DNA from: Effusibacillus consociatus
Lineage (GTDB): Bacteria; Bacillota; Bacilli; Tumebacillales; Effusibacillaceae
Assembly: GCF_042652925.1 (NCBI RefSeq)
Contig: NZ_JBHSHC010000016.1
Location: 1 to 64,000 of the forward strand
DNA: 64,000 nt
Direction: 5' to 3'
In this document: one piece after another, positions 42,814 to 52,198 of the stretch
Layout: every line of letters begins with the position of its first letter
Position numbering within the stretch: the stretch's first letter is position 1
Notes under the pieces: model-generated
Databases searched by the model: none
Told to the model about the DNA's origin: nothing
The model's input: the letters and a program-made list of their open reading frames with translations, nothing else
Program-made: the position numbers and the translations under genes

Positions 42814-45423
42814 ATGGCACGCTATACACCTATGATCGAACAATATCTCTCGATTAAAGAGCAGGCGGAAGATACACTTTTGTTCTTCCGGTTGGGAGAT
42901 TTCTATGAAATGTTTTTTGAAGATGCCGTTACGGCGGCCAAAGAATTGGAAATCACATTAACCGGGCGCGACGGAGGCGTCGGCGAAAGGATTCCCATGT
43001 GCGGGGTTCCTTATCATTCCGCCGAGTCTTATATTCAGAGACTTATCGAAAAAGGATACAAAGTTGCAATATGCGAACAGGTCGAAGACCCCAGTCAGGC
43101 AAAAGGGATCGTCAAACGTGAAATTGTTCGGATTGTAACGCCCGGAACGATTATGGACGGCAAAACCGTCCAGGAGAAAAGCAACAATTACATAGCTGGC
43201 GTTGTTTCCGTGGCAGAACAATTTGGATTGGCATTCTGCGACGTCACCACGGGCGAGTTTTTTGTGTCGATTGCTTCCGCCCAATCAGTTTGGGACGAAT
43301 TGCAGCAGTTTCAACCTGCCGAAGTAGTCGTGCCCGCAGCAGAAGGATATGAAACTCTTTCCGGGCAAATTCGCGATCGATTGGGATGCTTGCTGACAAA
43401 CGGGTTACCGGGTACTCATACTGAGGCGAAAGCTTTGACGCTTCTGCAAGAGCATTTTCAACTGCTGTCCCTCGAATCGATCGGTTTGGGCGGTTTTTCC
43501 CAGGCAGTTATGGCTGCTGGGATGCTGTTGGCTTACCTGGAATCGACCCAAAAAAGAAACCTCCAGCATCTGAAAAAACCTCTGCTGCTGACACGGGAAT
43601 CACATCTGGCAATCGACAATTTTTCCCGCCGCAATCTGGAATTGACGGAAACAATCAGAGAAAAAAGCCGGCAGGGTTCCCTTTTGTGGCTGCTTGACAA
43701 GACGGTCACGGCAATGGGCGGCCGATTGCTGAAAAAATGGGTCGAACGCCCTTTGGCGGTTCGGGCGGAAATTGAGCGGCGACTCCAGGCGGTTGAGGAA
43801 TTGGTGAATGAGCTGCTGCTTCGCGAAGACCTTCGGCAAATGCTGCAGGAAGTGTACGACCTCGAGCGTCTCATGGGGCGAGTCGCTTACGGATCTGCGA
43901 ACGGGCGGGACTTGCTCGCGATCGCCGCTTCGTTATCTGTTCTCCCGGATCTTCGAGAGCGTTTATCGAATGCCAATAGTCCATTGCTGCAAGAGATCGG
44001 ACAAGCTATCCGGGAAATGAAAGAAATTGTCCATCTCATTCAGAGAGCGATAACAGATGAGCCGCCGGTCGGCATCCGGGATGGCGGATTAATTCGCGAC
44101 GGATTCGATGAACATCTCGACAAGCTTAAGCAGGCCAGCCGGGAAGGCAAACAGTGGATCGCCCAATTGGAACAGCAGGAGCGGGAGAAGACCGGAATCA
44201 GGTCGTTGAAGGTTGGATTTAACAAGGTATTCGGTTATTACCTGGAAGTCACGAAATCAAACGCTCATCTGGTTCCCGATTCCTATGAACGGAAACAGAC
44301 ACTTGCCAATGGAGAGCGTTTCATTACACCTGAGTTAAAAGAAAAGGAAGCGTTGATTCTCGAAGCGCAGGATAAGATGGTAGATCTGGAATACGAGTTG
44401 TTCCTGCAGGTTCGGGATCAAGTGGCGGCTGTTCTCCCCGATATTCAACGGGCAGCTGAAGCAATCGCTCATATTGATGTGCTGCAATCTCTTGCTTCCG
44501 TGGCAGTGGAAAGAAGATTCACAAAGCCGGTGATTACCGATTCGGATCGTTTGGTGATTGAAGAAGGGCGTCACCCGGTAGTGGAGGCGGTCCTGAAACG
44601 GGAAACTTTTGTTCCCAATGATACGCTGCTTGACTGCGGCGCTAACCAGATTGCTCTCATCACGGGTCCGAATATGGCGGGGAAGAGCACCTACATGCGG
44701 CAGGTTGCTTTAATTGTGATCATGGCTCAAATGGGATCGTTTGTACCTGCCAAAAGGGCCGAGATTGGAATCGTGGATCGCGTGTTTACGCGAATCGGAG
44801 CTTCTGACGATCTTGCGGGCGGTCAAAGTACGTTTATGGTTGAGATGGTGGAATTGGCAAATATCCTTCATCATGCAACCAAAAACAGCTTAATTATATT
44901 GGACGAAATCGGGAGGGGCACCAGCACGTTTGATGGTATCTCCATTGCCCAATCGGTTGTGGAATTCCTCCATCAATCATCCGCAGTGGGTGCGAAAACC
45001 TTATTTGCCACTCACTATCATGAATTGACCGAACTTGCCGAACGACTTCCCGGTGTGACCAATTATTCCACACATGTTCAGGAAAAAGGCGATTCCATTG
45101 TATTCCTGCGGAAAATCATTCCTCAACCGGCGGACCGAAGTTATGGAATCCAGGTGGCTAAGTTGGCGGGGTTGCCCGATGCAGTGTTGCAGCGGGCAAA
45201 GGAAATTTTGCACGTCTTGGAAAATGGGCAGACTGCGGTCAAGGAGGCAGCTGCAGCAAAGTTACCCCGGCAAACAGGTGAGACAACCTCTCCACAGTTG
45301 TCTCTTTTTGACCAACCGCATCCGGTTGTCACTGAATTGCAATCCTTGAATCTTTTGAATATGACACCCCTCGAAGCGTTGACCACCTTGCATCGGCTTC
45401 AGCAGATGGTCGGGAAGGGATGA
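42814..45423 (+). CDS. mutS: MutS, mismatch recognition ATPase
   Basis: 869-residue MutS. The mismatch-reading motif GDFYEMF (F30, E32) is near the N-terminus, the P-loop GPNMAGKST at about residue 618, and Walker B ILDEIGRGTSTFDG further on. The C-terminal SLFDQ region, where the beta-clamp motif is commonly found, reads QLSLFDQPH. ATG 42814 follows GTGGAGGTTGAC. Its stop overlaps the mutL start region, so the pair is coupled. Confidence 0.97.
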   Translation: MARYTPMIEQYLSIKEQAEDTLLFFRLGDFYEMFFEDAVTAAKELEITLTGRDGGVGERIPMCGVPYHSAESYIQRLIEKGYKVAICEQVEDPSQAKGIVKREIVRIVTPGTIMDGKTVQEKSNNYIAGVVSVAEQFGLAFCDVTTGEFFVSIASAQSVWDELQQFQPAEVVVPAAEGYETLSGQIRDRLGCLLTNGLPGTHTEAKALTLLQEHFQLLSLESIGLGGFSQAVMAAGMLLAYLESTQKRNLQHLKKPLLLTRESHLAIDNFSRRNLELTETIREKSRQGSLLWLLDKTVTAMGGRLLKKWVERPLAVRAEIERRLQAVEELVNELLLREDLRQMLQEVYDLERLMGRVAYGSANGRDLLAIAASLSVLPDLRERLSNANSPLLQEIGQAIREMKEIVHLIQRAITDEPPVGIRDGGLIRDGFDEHLDKLKQASREGKQWIAQLEQQEREKTGIRSLKVGFNKVFGYYLEVTKSNAHLVPDSYERKQTLANGERFITPELKEKEALILEAQDKMVDLEYELFLQVRDQVAAVLPDIQRAAEAIAHIDVLQSLASVAVERRFTKPVITDSDRLVIEEGRHPVVEAVLKRETFVPNDTLLDCGANQIALITGPNMAGKSTYMRQVALIVIMAQMGSFVPAKRAEIGIVDRVFTRIGASDDLAGGQSTFMVEMVELANILHHATKNSLIILDEIGRGTSTFDGISIAQSVVEFLHQSSAVGAKTLFATHYHELTELAERLPGVTNYSTHVQEKGDSIVFLRKIIPQPADRSYGIQVAKLAGLPDAVLQRAKEILHVLENGQTAVKEAAAAKLPRQTGETTSPQLSLFDQPHPVVTELQSLNLLNMTPLEALTTLHRLQQMVGKG

Positions 45424-45428
45424 TGAGA

Positions 45429-47288
45429 ATGGCTAAAATACAGGTGATGAGTGATCTTCTCGCTAATAAGATAGCAGCGGGAGAGGTCGTCGAACGTCCC
45501 GCTTCTGTAGTGAAGGAACTGGTTGAGAACGCTTTGGATGCCGGAGCGACTGAAATTGATATCGAACTCCAACAAGGCGGGCTTGAGTTGATCCGCATTT
45601 CCGATAACGGATCCGGAATTGAGCCGAATGATGTTCCGACCGCGTTCGAACGGCACGCAACATCAAAGATTCGCGATGATAAAGATTTGTTTCGGATCGC
45701 GACTCTTGGTTTTCGCGGCGAAGCGCTCCCTTCAATTTCTGCAGTGTCCCGGGTGGAAATCAAAACGCGGACGGAGGACAGTGCCGCCGGGACTTTTCTC
45801 CGCATTGAAGGCGGCAAGGTGTTGGACACTGGGGTAACCGCCGCTAAAAAGGGAACGGAACTGATTGTGAGGGACTTGTTTTTTAACACACCGGCCCGTT
45901 TAAAATATTTAAAATCGATTCAAACTGAATTGGGACATACCACCGACTACATAGAACGAATGGCCTTGGCTCGGCCGGATGTGGCATTCCGTTTCTTCCA
46001 CAATGACAGGATGCTGGTGCAAACTTCGGGGGACGGGAAACTGCTGCACGCCGTGGCAGCCGTTTATGGGCGTGAGATCGTCAAGCAGATGGTTGCGGTT
46101 GAGTGGCAAAACTACGATTATCGAATAACGGGACTGACCGGATACCCCGAACTTAACAGAGCGAACCGAAGTCACTGCACATTTTTCGTAAACGGCCGTT
46201 ATATCCGAAGCTATCAACTGTTTAATGCAGTCCAAGCCGCATACCATACCCGTCTTCCAATAAATCGATACCCGGTCTGTGTGCTGCACTTGGAACTGGA
46301 TCCGTCACTGGTGGATGTAAATGTGCACCCCACCAAACTCGAAGTACGGTTCTCGGAAGAGAAAGACGTATTTGCCAGTATGCAGGCGGCCATCCAGTCA
46401 GCCTTGCAAACCGAGACGTTTATTCCGAAAGCGCTCCCAAGCATTCAAAAACACGTAACTGACAAAGAGCCGGTGGAGAGATCCCGCCAACCTGAATTAA
46501 GTCTCAACCATCCTGTCCGGGTTTTTTATGGGGAACGGGAGTCAACTCCGGCCATCCGGGAACCATTGGCGGGCGCCACAAGACCTGCAGCACAAGTCTT
46601 GAAGGAGGCAGCTGTTGATCTTTACCGCCCCCAGCCGAAAGAGGAGCTTGCCAAGGATGAGAAGTTCAATTTTCCAGCACCGCAAGAGTCCGAGCCTTTT
46701 AACAAGGTTCCGCGGTTCCGACCTATTGCTCAGGCCCTCGGAATGTACGTGATCGCGGAAAATGAGCAGGGTCTGTTTATTATCGATCAACACGCTGCTC
46801 ACGAAAAAGTGCTCTACGAGAAATTCACCAAACGTTTACGGGAAAAAGAGGTCCATCCATTACCGCTGCTTGTCCCTTTAACGTTGGAATTATCAAGTTC
46901 CGAAGCGCAGAAATTAGAAAAACAGCTTGCATTGCTGGCTCAATATCATGTGGAAATCGAGCAGTTTGGCGGCGGATCGTTTCTTGTACGGACTGTCCCG
47001 GATATATGGAGCGGCTTGGATATACAACGATTGACTTCTGAATTTATTGATGAATTTTTGGCTGAAGGACACCTTAAAGATCCTCGCGCTTTGATCGAGG
47101 ACAAATTGATTACAAAAGCGTGCAAATCGGCCATTAAGGCAAACCAATGGTTGTCGATGCCCGAAATGATCGCGCTTTGTGACCAGCTTTCGGAGCTTGA
47201 GAATCCTTTTACCTGTCCCCACGGCCGCCCAATCATCATTCACATGACCACTTACGATTTGGAGAAACAATTTAAGCGAGTGATGTAA
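45429..47288 (+). CDS. mutL: MutL, mismatch repair endonuclease
   Basis: 619-residue GHKL ATPase: ENALDAGA, SDNGSGI and GFRGEAL are intact. The C-terminal domain has the nuclease motif DQHAAHEKVLYE (DQHA-x2-E-x4-E), plus ACKSAIKA and CPHGRP, as in MutL of species lacking MutH. ATG 45429 was chosen for its spacing from GGAAGGGA; ATG 45420 is an alternative. Confidence 0.96.
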   Translation: MAKIQVMSDLLANKIAAGEVVERPASVVKELVENALDAGATEIDIELQQGGLELIRISDNGSGIEPNDVPTAFERHATSKIRDDKDLFRIATLGFRGEALPSISAVSRVEIKTRTEDSAAGTFLRIEGGKVLDTGVTAAKKGTELIVRDLFFNTPARLKYLKSIQTELGHTTDYIERMALARPDVAFRFFHNDRMLVQTSGDGKLLHAVAAVYGREIVKQMVAVEWQNYDYRITGLTGYPELNRANRSHCTFFVNGRYIRSYQLFNAVQAAYHTRLPINRYPVCVLHLELDPSLVDVNVHPTKLEVRFSEEKDVFASMQAAIQSALQTETFIPKALPSIQKHVTDKEPVERSRQPELSLNHPVRVFYGERESTPAIREPLAGATRPAAQVLKEAAVDLYRPQPKEELAKDEKFNFPAPQESEPFNKVPRFRPIAQALGMYVIAENEQGLFIIDQHAAHEKVLYEKFTKRLREKEVHPLPLLVPLTLELSSSEAQKLEKQLALLAQYHVEIEQFGGGSFLVRTVPDIWSGLDIQRLTSEFIDEFLAEGHLKDPRALIEDKLITKACKSAIKANQWLSMPEMIALCDQLSELENPFTCPHGRPIIIHMTTYDLEKQFKRVM

Positions 47289-47289
47289 A

Positions 47290-48084
47290 ATGGACCGTTC
47301 CCTGATCGTTACAACCGTACCCAAACCTTCAGATTCCGAGATTTTACATGCTGAAAATCTTGCAAAAGAATTGCAGGCTGACTACGTAAAGAGAACGTCC
47401 ACAGTTCGTAAAATGCAGGAAACACATGGGGTTCGAAAGGTGTTGGTTGCAGGGGAGCGTCTGACCCTGCACGCAGGTGATCAGAAGCTGTTTTTTCATC
47501 CTTCGATGGCGGTAGTTCGTGTCAAACGTATGCTTTTGGGGGATACTGATGTTATAGTGGAAAAAAGTGGGCTTGCACGAGGTGACAGCGTATTGGACTG
47601 TACGCTCGGAATGGGAGCGGATGCGATCGTTTTTTCCCATGCAGTCGGTAAAGAAGGCGTGGTCATTGGGATTGAATACAACCCCATTTTGGTGATTCTC
47701 GTTCGTGAGGGGTTAAAGACCTGGCGATCAGGTGTACCGGAAGTAGACGAAGCAATGCGCCGTGTGCAAGTGGTGACAGGCAGTCATCTGGGTTATATGA
47801 GGAACTTGCCGGACCGATCGATCGATGTTGTGTACTTTGATCCCATGTTTCGAGAAACGGTAAAGGAATCGATTAACTTTGACCCGATCCGGATTCTCTC
47901 GGTAACAGATGAACTTTCAGTCGAAGCGATCGGAGAAGCAAAACGGATTGCCCGAAAATCGGTTGTGCTCAAGGAACGAATGTACAGCGGCGAATTTCAA
48001 CGTTTAGGGTTTCCGCAACCTTATCAGCGCTCCAGTTCTTTTACCTATTCAGTTATTTCAATTCAGGGGGAGGAATCGCCTTGA
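47290..48084 (+). CDS. RsmJ-like class I SAM methyltransferase
   Basis: 264 residues. The SAM site LDCTLGMGADAIVFSHAVG and the catalytic-type motif VVYFDPMFRETVKES resemble RsmJ (16S rRNA m2G methyltransferase). The N-terminal 90 residues are typical of the Bacillales members and resemble nothing known. It starts 2 bases after mutL and overlaps miaA by 4, within the mutSL-miaA-hfq operon. The substrate is not settled. Confidence 0.8.
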   Translation: MDRSLIVTTVPKPSDSEILHAENLAKELQADYVKRTSTVRKMQETHGVRKVLVAGERLTLHAGDQKLFFHPSMAVVRVKRMLLGDTDVIVEKSGLARGDSVLDCTLGMGADAIVFSHAVGKEGVVIGIEYNPILVILVREGLKTWRSGVPEVDEAMRRVQVVTGSHLGYMRNLPDRSIDVVYFDPMFRETVKESINFDPIRILSVTDELSVEAIGEAKRIARKSVVLKERMYSGEFQRLGFPQPYQRSSSFTYSVISIQGEESP

Positions 48085-49070
48085 CGCAGGAAAACGGCTT
48101 GGTCATCCTGGTCGGACCGACTGCGGTGGGGAAAACCAAGTTGGGCGTCGAGTTGGCTTCGGCTTGCAACGGGGAAATTATATCGGCCGACTCGATGCAG
48201 ATCTATCGGGGGATGGACATCGGAACAGCGAAAATCACCCCGGAAGAAATGAAGGGGGTTCCTCATTGGGGAATCGACATTGTGGACCCGGATGTGCCCT
48301 TTTCCGTATCCAGTTTTCGTGAACTGGCCCATGGATGGCTTTCGGATATTTGGAAACGCGGACGGCTGCCTTTTCTGGTCGGCGGTACGGGCTTGTATGT
48401 ACGAGCGGTTACGGAGAACTATAATTTCAGTGAATTTGCCGGGGATCCTGAATTTAGACATGCATTGGAGCGGGAAGCTCAACAATATGGCCCTGAATAT
48501 TTGCATAAACGGTTGCAAATCTTGGATCCCGAAACGGCGAAACGTCTTCATCCAAATGATCTGAGACGGGTCATCCGGGCGCTCGAAGTTTATGAATTTA
48601 CCGGGATTCCGATGTCACAATCCGTTACGCCATGTGAACGGGTTACCCTGTTCCCGACACTCAAAATCGGCTTAACAATGAACGACCGGGAAGCCCTTTA
48701 TCAGAGGATTAACCAGCGAGTAGATGTCATGATGAACAATGGGCTTGTCCAGGAAGTACAAACTTTATTGGCCAATGGCATGCACAAGGAATTGATTTCG
48801 ATGCAGGGAATCGGGTATAAAGAAATTATTGACTATTTGGAAGGGCAGGGTACTATAGAGGAAGCGGTTGAGAAAATCAAATTGGGGTCCAGACGTTATG
48901 CAAAACGGCAGTTGTCCTGGTTTCGCCGGGATTCAAGCATCCACTGGTTTGAAGTGGATACAATGTCCTGGGATCAGCTTTATACCGGCTGTTTAAGGCT
49001 TGTGAAGGAATTTAGGCATCAACTCGCGAATACAGTTGAAATAAAAGAGGATGGGGGTACTAGAACGTGA
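48081..49070 (+). CDS. miaA: MiaA, tRNA dimethylallyltransferase
   Basis: 329-residue enzyme that prenylates A37 of tRNAs, making the substrate for MiaB. P-loop GPTAVGKT, SADSMQIYRGMDIGTAK, GGTGLYVRAV and SRRYAKRQLSWFRR are all present. TTG 48081 follows GGGGGAGGAATCGCC. It overlaps the methyltransferase and hfq by 4 bases each. Confidence 0.96.
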   Translation: MTQENGLVILVGPTAVGKTKLGVELASACNGEIISADSMQIYRGMDIGTAKITPEEMKGVPHWGIDIVDPDVPFSVSSFRELAHGWLSDIWKRGRLPFLVGGTGLYVRAVTENYNFSEFAGDPEFRHALEREAQQYGPEYLHKRLQILDPETAKRLHPNDLRRVIRALEVYEFTGIPMSQSVTPCERVTLFPTLKIGLTMNDREALYQRINQRVDVMMNNGLVQEVQTLLANGMHKELISMQGIGYKEIIDYLEGQGTIEEAVEKIKLGSRRYAKRQLSWFRRDSSIHWFEVDTMSWDQLYTGCLRLVKEFRHQLANTVEIKEDGGTRT

Positions 49071-49297
49071 ACAAACCACAGATCAATATCCAAGACACAT
49101 TTTTGAATCAGATCCGCAAGGAAAATATCCCGGTCATTATCTATCTTGTTAACGGGTTTCAAATACGTGGGGTGGTAAAAGCATTTGACAACTTCACCGT
49201 GATTGTCGAAGCGGAAGGCAAGCAGCAGCTCGTGTACAAGCACGCAATCTCCACATTTACTCCCATGCGAAACGTAAATTTCAACCAGGAAGCCTAA
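49067..49297 (+). CDS. hfq: Hfq, RNA chaperone
   Basis: 76-residue Sm-like protein. The Sm1 region ends in FQIRGVVKAFDNFTVIVE and Sm2 has YKHAIST. It begins at GTG 49067 inside the miaA stop and ends at a terminator, as in Bacillus (ymaH). It would form a hexamer binding U- and A-rich RNA. Confidence 0.97.
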   Translation: MNKPQINIQDTFLNQIRKENIPVIIYLVNGFQIRGVVKAFDNFTVIVEAEGKQQLVYKHAISTFTPMRNVNFNQEA

Positions 49298-49331
49298 TGA
49301 GCCGCCCAGTGCACCTGCGCCAGAGTAACCT

Positions 49332-49366
49332 GCACCAGTCTGTACGGACTGGTGCTTCTTTCGTTT
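49332..49366 (+). terminator. intrinsic terminator of the mutSL-miaA-hfq operon
   Basis: GCACCAGTC (49332-49340) pairs perfectly with GACTGGTGC (49347-49355), followed by TTCTTTCGTTTT. Confidence 0.85.
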
Positions 49367-49444
49367 TGCATATCCTCGACGACAATTGCGCAACATATCC
49401 AAAGTTCACCCGGCAAAGTACTCGGAATACACTTCACAGCACCA

Positions 49445-49493
49445 CGTCGCTTTGGTGGGTGTCCACTTGTCTCGCCATGTTGGCGGGGCGCCT
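49445..49493 (+). repeat. structured repeat copy C, leader of a small gene
   Basis: CGTCGCT and TTGTCTCGCCATGTTGGCGG resemble the second half of copies A and B. GCCA-TGT-TGGC forms a perfect hairpin here, where copy B has a different but compensated CCAT/ATGG pair. It ends 19 bases before TAAGGAGG of the next gene, the same placement as copy B before cotE. Confidence 0.45.
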
Positions 49494-49528
49494 ATTAGTA
49501 GGTGTACTTATTAAGGAGGATTACTAGA

Positions 49529-49675
49529 ATGGTGCGCAATAAAGACTCGAATTTTCCCGGCCCCAGAAAAATTGAAGATCCAAAAGCAAAACCGGAACTC
49601 GCTCCCCTTCGGCCTGATGGGACAATCGCTCCCCAACCCAGAGACAGAATGAGGAAATCTGGCAAAGAATCGTAG
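49529..49675 (+). CDS. small Pro-rich basic protein, 48 residues
   Basis: ATG 49529 lies 9 bases after TTAAGGAGG. The product VRNKDSNFPGPRKIEDPKAK continues PELAPLRPDGTIAPQPRDRM and ends RKSGKES. It is a small hydrophilic protein of the sort found in spores, but no SASP family is recognised. The copy C leader hints at shared control with cotE. Confidence 0.65.
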   Translation: MVRNKDSNFPGPRKIEDPKAKPELAPLRPDGTIAPQPRDRMRKSGKES

Positions 49676-49695
49676 AAAATCGGATCTTTGGGTGG

Positions 49696-49724
49696 TTGAT
49701 TGTTTTGTGCAAATGAATTATACT
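49696..49724 (+). promoter_or_regulatory. promoter of the ferredoxin gene
   Basis: TTGATT (49696-49701), a 17-base spacer and TATACT (49719-49724), 37 bases before the ATG. Confidence 0.65.
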
Positions 49725-49760
49725 TTCAGGCATAAAGGGTCGAAGGAGTGAAAAGTTGTC

Positions 49761-49976
49761 ATGGCAAAAACTTGGGTAGATAAAGATACCTGCATTGCAT
49801 GTGGTGCTTGCTATTCCACTTGTCCGGACGTATACGAATCGGACGATGAAGGTTATGCATTCGTGAAACTTGCGGGTGGACTTGAAGGATTTGTGGAAGT
49901 ACCGGAAGAGTTCCTTCAAGATGCAATGGATGCACGGGATGGTTGCCCAACCGAATCCGTTAAGTGGGAAGACTAA
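49761..49976 (+). CDS. fer: ferredoxin, one [4Fe-4S] cluster
   Basis: 71-residue Bacillus-type ferredoxin. C11, C14 and C17 (CIACGAC) and C62 (GCPTES) are the usual four ligands; a fifth, C21, is extra relative to Bacillus Fer and gives CIACGACYSTCP. ATG 49761 follows AAGGAGTGAAAAGTTGTC. It has its own promoter and terminator. Confidence 0.93.
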   Translation: MAKTWVDKDTCIACGACYSTCPDVYESDDEGYAFVKLAGGLEGFVEVPEEFLQDAMDARDGCPTESVKWED

Positions 49977-50003
49977 TCCCATACCATATGAGACGATTCT
50001 TAA

Positions 50004-50049
50004 ACAAAACCCTGTGGCGGAACTGGATCTCCACAGGGTTTTGTTTTTT
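50004..50049 (+). terminator. intrinsic terminator of the ferredoxin gene
   Basis: ACAAAACCCTGTGG (50004-50017) pairs perfectly with CCACAGGGTTTTGT (50031-50044), followed by TTTTT. Confidence 0.9.
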
Positions 50050-50053
50050 CCGG

Positions 50054-50173
50054 CTAGATTTGATCCGTATTCTCATTCTCAATCTCGGCGTAGAAGAAAC
50101 CGCCTGCAACAAGCAGCGCCACAGTAATCATCAGGAACAAGAACAGTATTGTAAGAAATTGTATTGTACTCAT
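50054..50173 (-). CDS. small membrane protein, 39 residues
   Basis: ATG 50173 follows AGAGGGTGTCAAAAGAT. One transmembrane helix (LTILFLFLMITVALLVAGGF) and an acidic tail. A longer reading from TTG 50242 (NHLDELLDNWDNSERRERVS) also looks coding and could be the full 62-residue protein. Family unknown. Confidence 0.55.
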   Translation of the reverse strand: MSTIQFLTILFLFLMITVALLVAGGFFYAEIENENTDQI

Positions 50174-50293
50174 ATCTTTTGACACCCTCTCACGTCTTTC
50201 ACTGTTATCCCAATTATCTAACAATTCATCAAGGTGATTCAAGTGTATAAAAATAACAGAATATTCCCAGCCTTAGAACAGGAGGCGAATTGT

Positions 50294-51079
50294 ATGGAAC
50301 TTTTAGCGAAGACAAGACAAATTAACAGGCTGCTCCAAAGAACAGGAGGTCATCACGTTGATTTCAACGAGATGGCAAGAGTTTTGCGGGATGTGATCAA
50401 TGCGAATGTGTTTATTCTAAGTGCAAAAGGGAAGGTACTCGGATACGCAATTGCTCAAGAAATTGAAAATGAACGACTCCAAAACATGATTCATGAAAGA
50501 CGGTTCCCTGAAAGTTATATTCAGGCAGCGATGAAAATTGAAGACACAGCAACAAACATCGGAATTGAAAACGATCTTACGGCATTTCCAATTGAAATGC
50601 GCGGGGATAATATGAAAGGTTTTACCTCGATTGTTCCGATCGTAGGTGGCGGAGACCACTTGGGAGCGTTAGTTGTCGCCCGTTTATTTAAGGAATTTGA
50701 CGATGGCGATGTCTTGTTGGCGGAATACGGTGCAACCGTGGTCGGTACCGAAATCTTACGGGATCGAATGGAACGGGCGGAAGAAGAATCCAGAAGCCGG
50801 ATGACCGCCAAACTTGTCCTCGAAACCCTTTCTTTCAGCGAAATTGAGGCAATTGAACATATCTTTGCGGAACTTGAGGGAAGAGAAGGCTTGCTGGTCG
50901 CTTCCAAAATCGCCGATAAAGTTGGGATTACGCGTTCCGTGATTGTAAACGCCCTTCGCAAATTGGAGGGAGCGGGAGTTGTCGAATCTCGTTCTTTGGG
51001 GATGAAAGGAACCTATATCCGGATTCTGAATGAAAATCTGTTGGCAGAGCTGAAAAAACTGAGAATCCCTATGCATTAA
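50294..51079 (+). CDS. codY: CodY, GTP- and branched-chain amino acid-sensing repressor
   Basis: 261-residue CodY: N-terminal GAF-like domain starting MELLAKTRQINRLLQRTGGH and C-terminal winged HTH (ASKIADKVGITRSVIVNALR). It represses amino acid, transport and sporulation genes when GTP and branched-chain amino acids are plentiful. ATG 50294 follows AGGAGGCGAATTGT. It stands alone between terminators, not next to clpY/hslU as in B. subtilis. Confidence 0.97.
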   Translation: MELLAKTRQINRLLQRTGGHHVDFNEMARVLRDVINANVFILSAKGKVLGYAIAQEIENERLQNMIHERRFPESYIQAAMKIEDTATNIGIENDLTAFPIEMRGDNMKGFTSIVPIVGGGDHLGALVVARLFKEFDDGDVLLAEYGATVVGTEILRDRMERAEEESRSRMTAKLVLETLSFSEIEAIEHIFAELEGREGLLVASKIADKVGITRSVIVNALRKLEGAGVVESRSLGMKGTYIRILNENLLAELKKLRIPMH

Positions 51080-51092
51080 CAGTACGCCGTAA

Positions 51093-51137
51093 ACAAAACC
51101 CTGCGAGGACTTACTCCTTGCAGGGTTTTGTTTTTTC
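51093..51137 (+). terminator. intrinsic terminator of codY
   Basis: ACAAAACCCTGC plus AGG pair with CCT plus GCAGGGTTTTGT, followed by TTTTTC. Its stem closely resembles that of the ferredoxin terminator. Confidence 0.88.
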
Positions 51138-51208
51138 TTGCTGGGCTTTCACCCATTTCCCTGTTCCTGCGTATGATGAAGCAATCTCTGCAAGCGAGGT
51201 GACAGATA

Positions 51209-52198
51209 TTGAATAGGAGCGGTCGGCGCCCTCCCGTGTATCAGGATCTTGATGAAATCCTGGATCAATTCCGATCGGGTCAACTGGCGCTGAATGATGC
51301 ACTTCGACGCCTCCATACACAAGAAAAGCCGGTCGTCACGCGAGAAATGGGCCGCTCGAATCCTCAGCAAGATTCAGCCAAAGTCAAAGCGACCTTGCAA
51401 GAGCTTGAACACATGATCGGATTACGGCAAGTGAAAACTCTTGTAAAAGAAATCTTTGCACTTATCCAAATTCAGCAGCGTCGACAAGCGGTCAAACTGG
51501 CGACCGAGCCGGTAGTTCTTCATATGATTTTCAAGGGAAACCCGGGAACGGGAAAAACCACTGTGGCAAGAATTTTAGCCCGACTTCTGAGGGAGATCGG
51601 TTTTTTGTCAAAAGGGCATCTGATTGAAGTGGAACGGGCTGATTTGGTGGGAGAGTATATCGGACATACCGCACAAAAAACCCGCGAGCAGGTCAAAAAA
51701 GCGCTGGGTGGAGTTTTGTTTATTGATGAAGCCTACAGTTTGGCTCGCGGGGGAGAAAAAGACTTCGGCAAAGAAGCGGTGGATACATTGGTCAAAGCCA
51801 TGGAAGACCATAAGAACGATTTTATTCTGATTCTTGCCGGATACGGGTATGAAATGGATTTGTTTTTGCGAACCAATCCGGGATTGCCGTCACGGTTTCC
51901 CATTACGGTTACGTTCGATGACTATGACGAAACAGAACTGATCCAAATTGCCAAACAAATGCTCCGCAAGAGAGAATACAGACTGTCCCAGGAAGCAGAA
52001 CAAAAGCTTCGCGGGTACTTGCGTGCCACTCTCAATCTTGACCGTCGCAACTTTGCCAACGCAAGACTGGTCCGTAACATCATCGAACGTGCAGTACGTC
52101 TGCAAGCGGTTCGCTTATTGGATTTTAAAGAGGCAACGAGGGATGATTTGATGTTAATCCTTCCTGAGGATCTATCTTTCGAGGAGGGAGTCGCTTGA
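51209..52198 (+). CDS. spoVK: SpoVK, AAA+ ATPase
   Basis: 329-residue AAA+ ATPase of the SpoVK/CbbX type: Walker A FKGNPGTGKTTVARILARLL, Walker B GVLFIDEAYSLARG, and a C-terminal lid with DRRNFANARLVRNIIERAV. SpoVK is needed for spore maturation in Bacillus and lies before hflX (ynbA) there, as here. TTG 51209 follows GCGAGGTGACAGATA. It shares an operon with the next three genes. Confidence 0.93.
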   Translation: MNRSGRRPPVYQDLDEILDQFRSGQLALNDALRRLHTQEKPVVTREMGRSNPQQDSAKVKATLQELEHMIGLRQVKTLVKEIFALIQIQQRRQAVKLATEPVVLHMIFKGNPGTGKTTVARILARLLREIGFLSKGHLIEVERADLVGEYIGHTAQKTREQVKKALGGVLFIDEAYSLARGGEKDFGKEAVDTLVKAMEDHKNDFILILAGYGYEMDLFLRTNPGLPSRFPITVTFDDYDETELIQIAKQMLRKREYRLSQEAEQKLRGYLRATLNLDRRNFANARLVRNIIERAVRLQAVRLLDFKEATRDDLMLILPEDLSFEEGVA

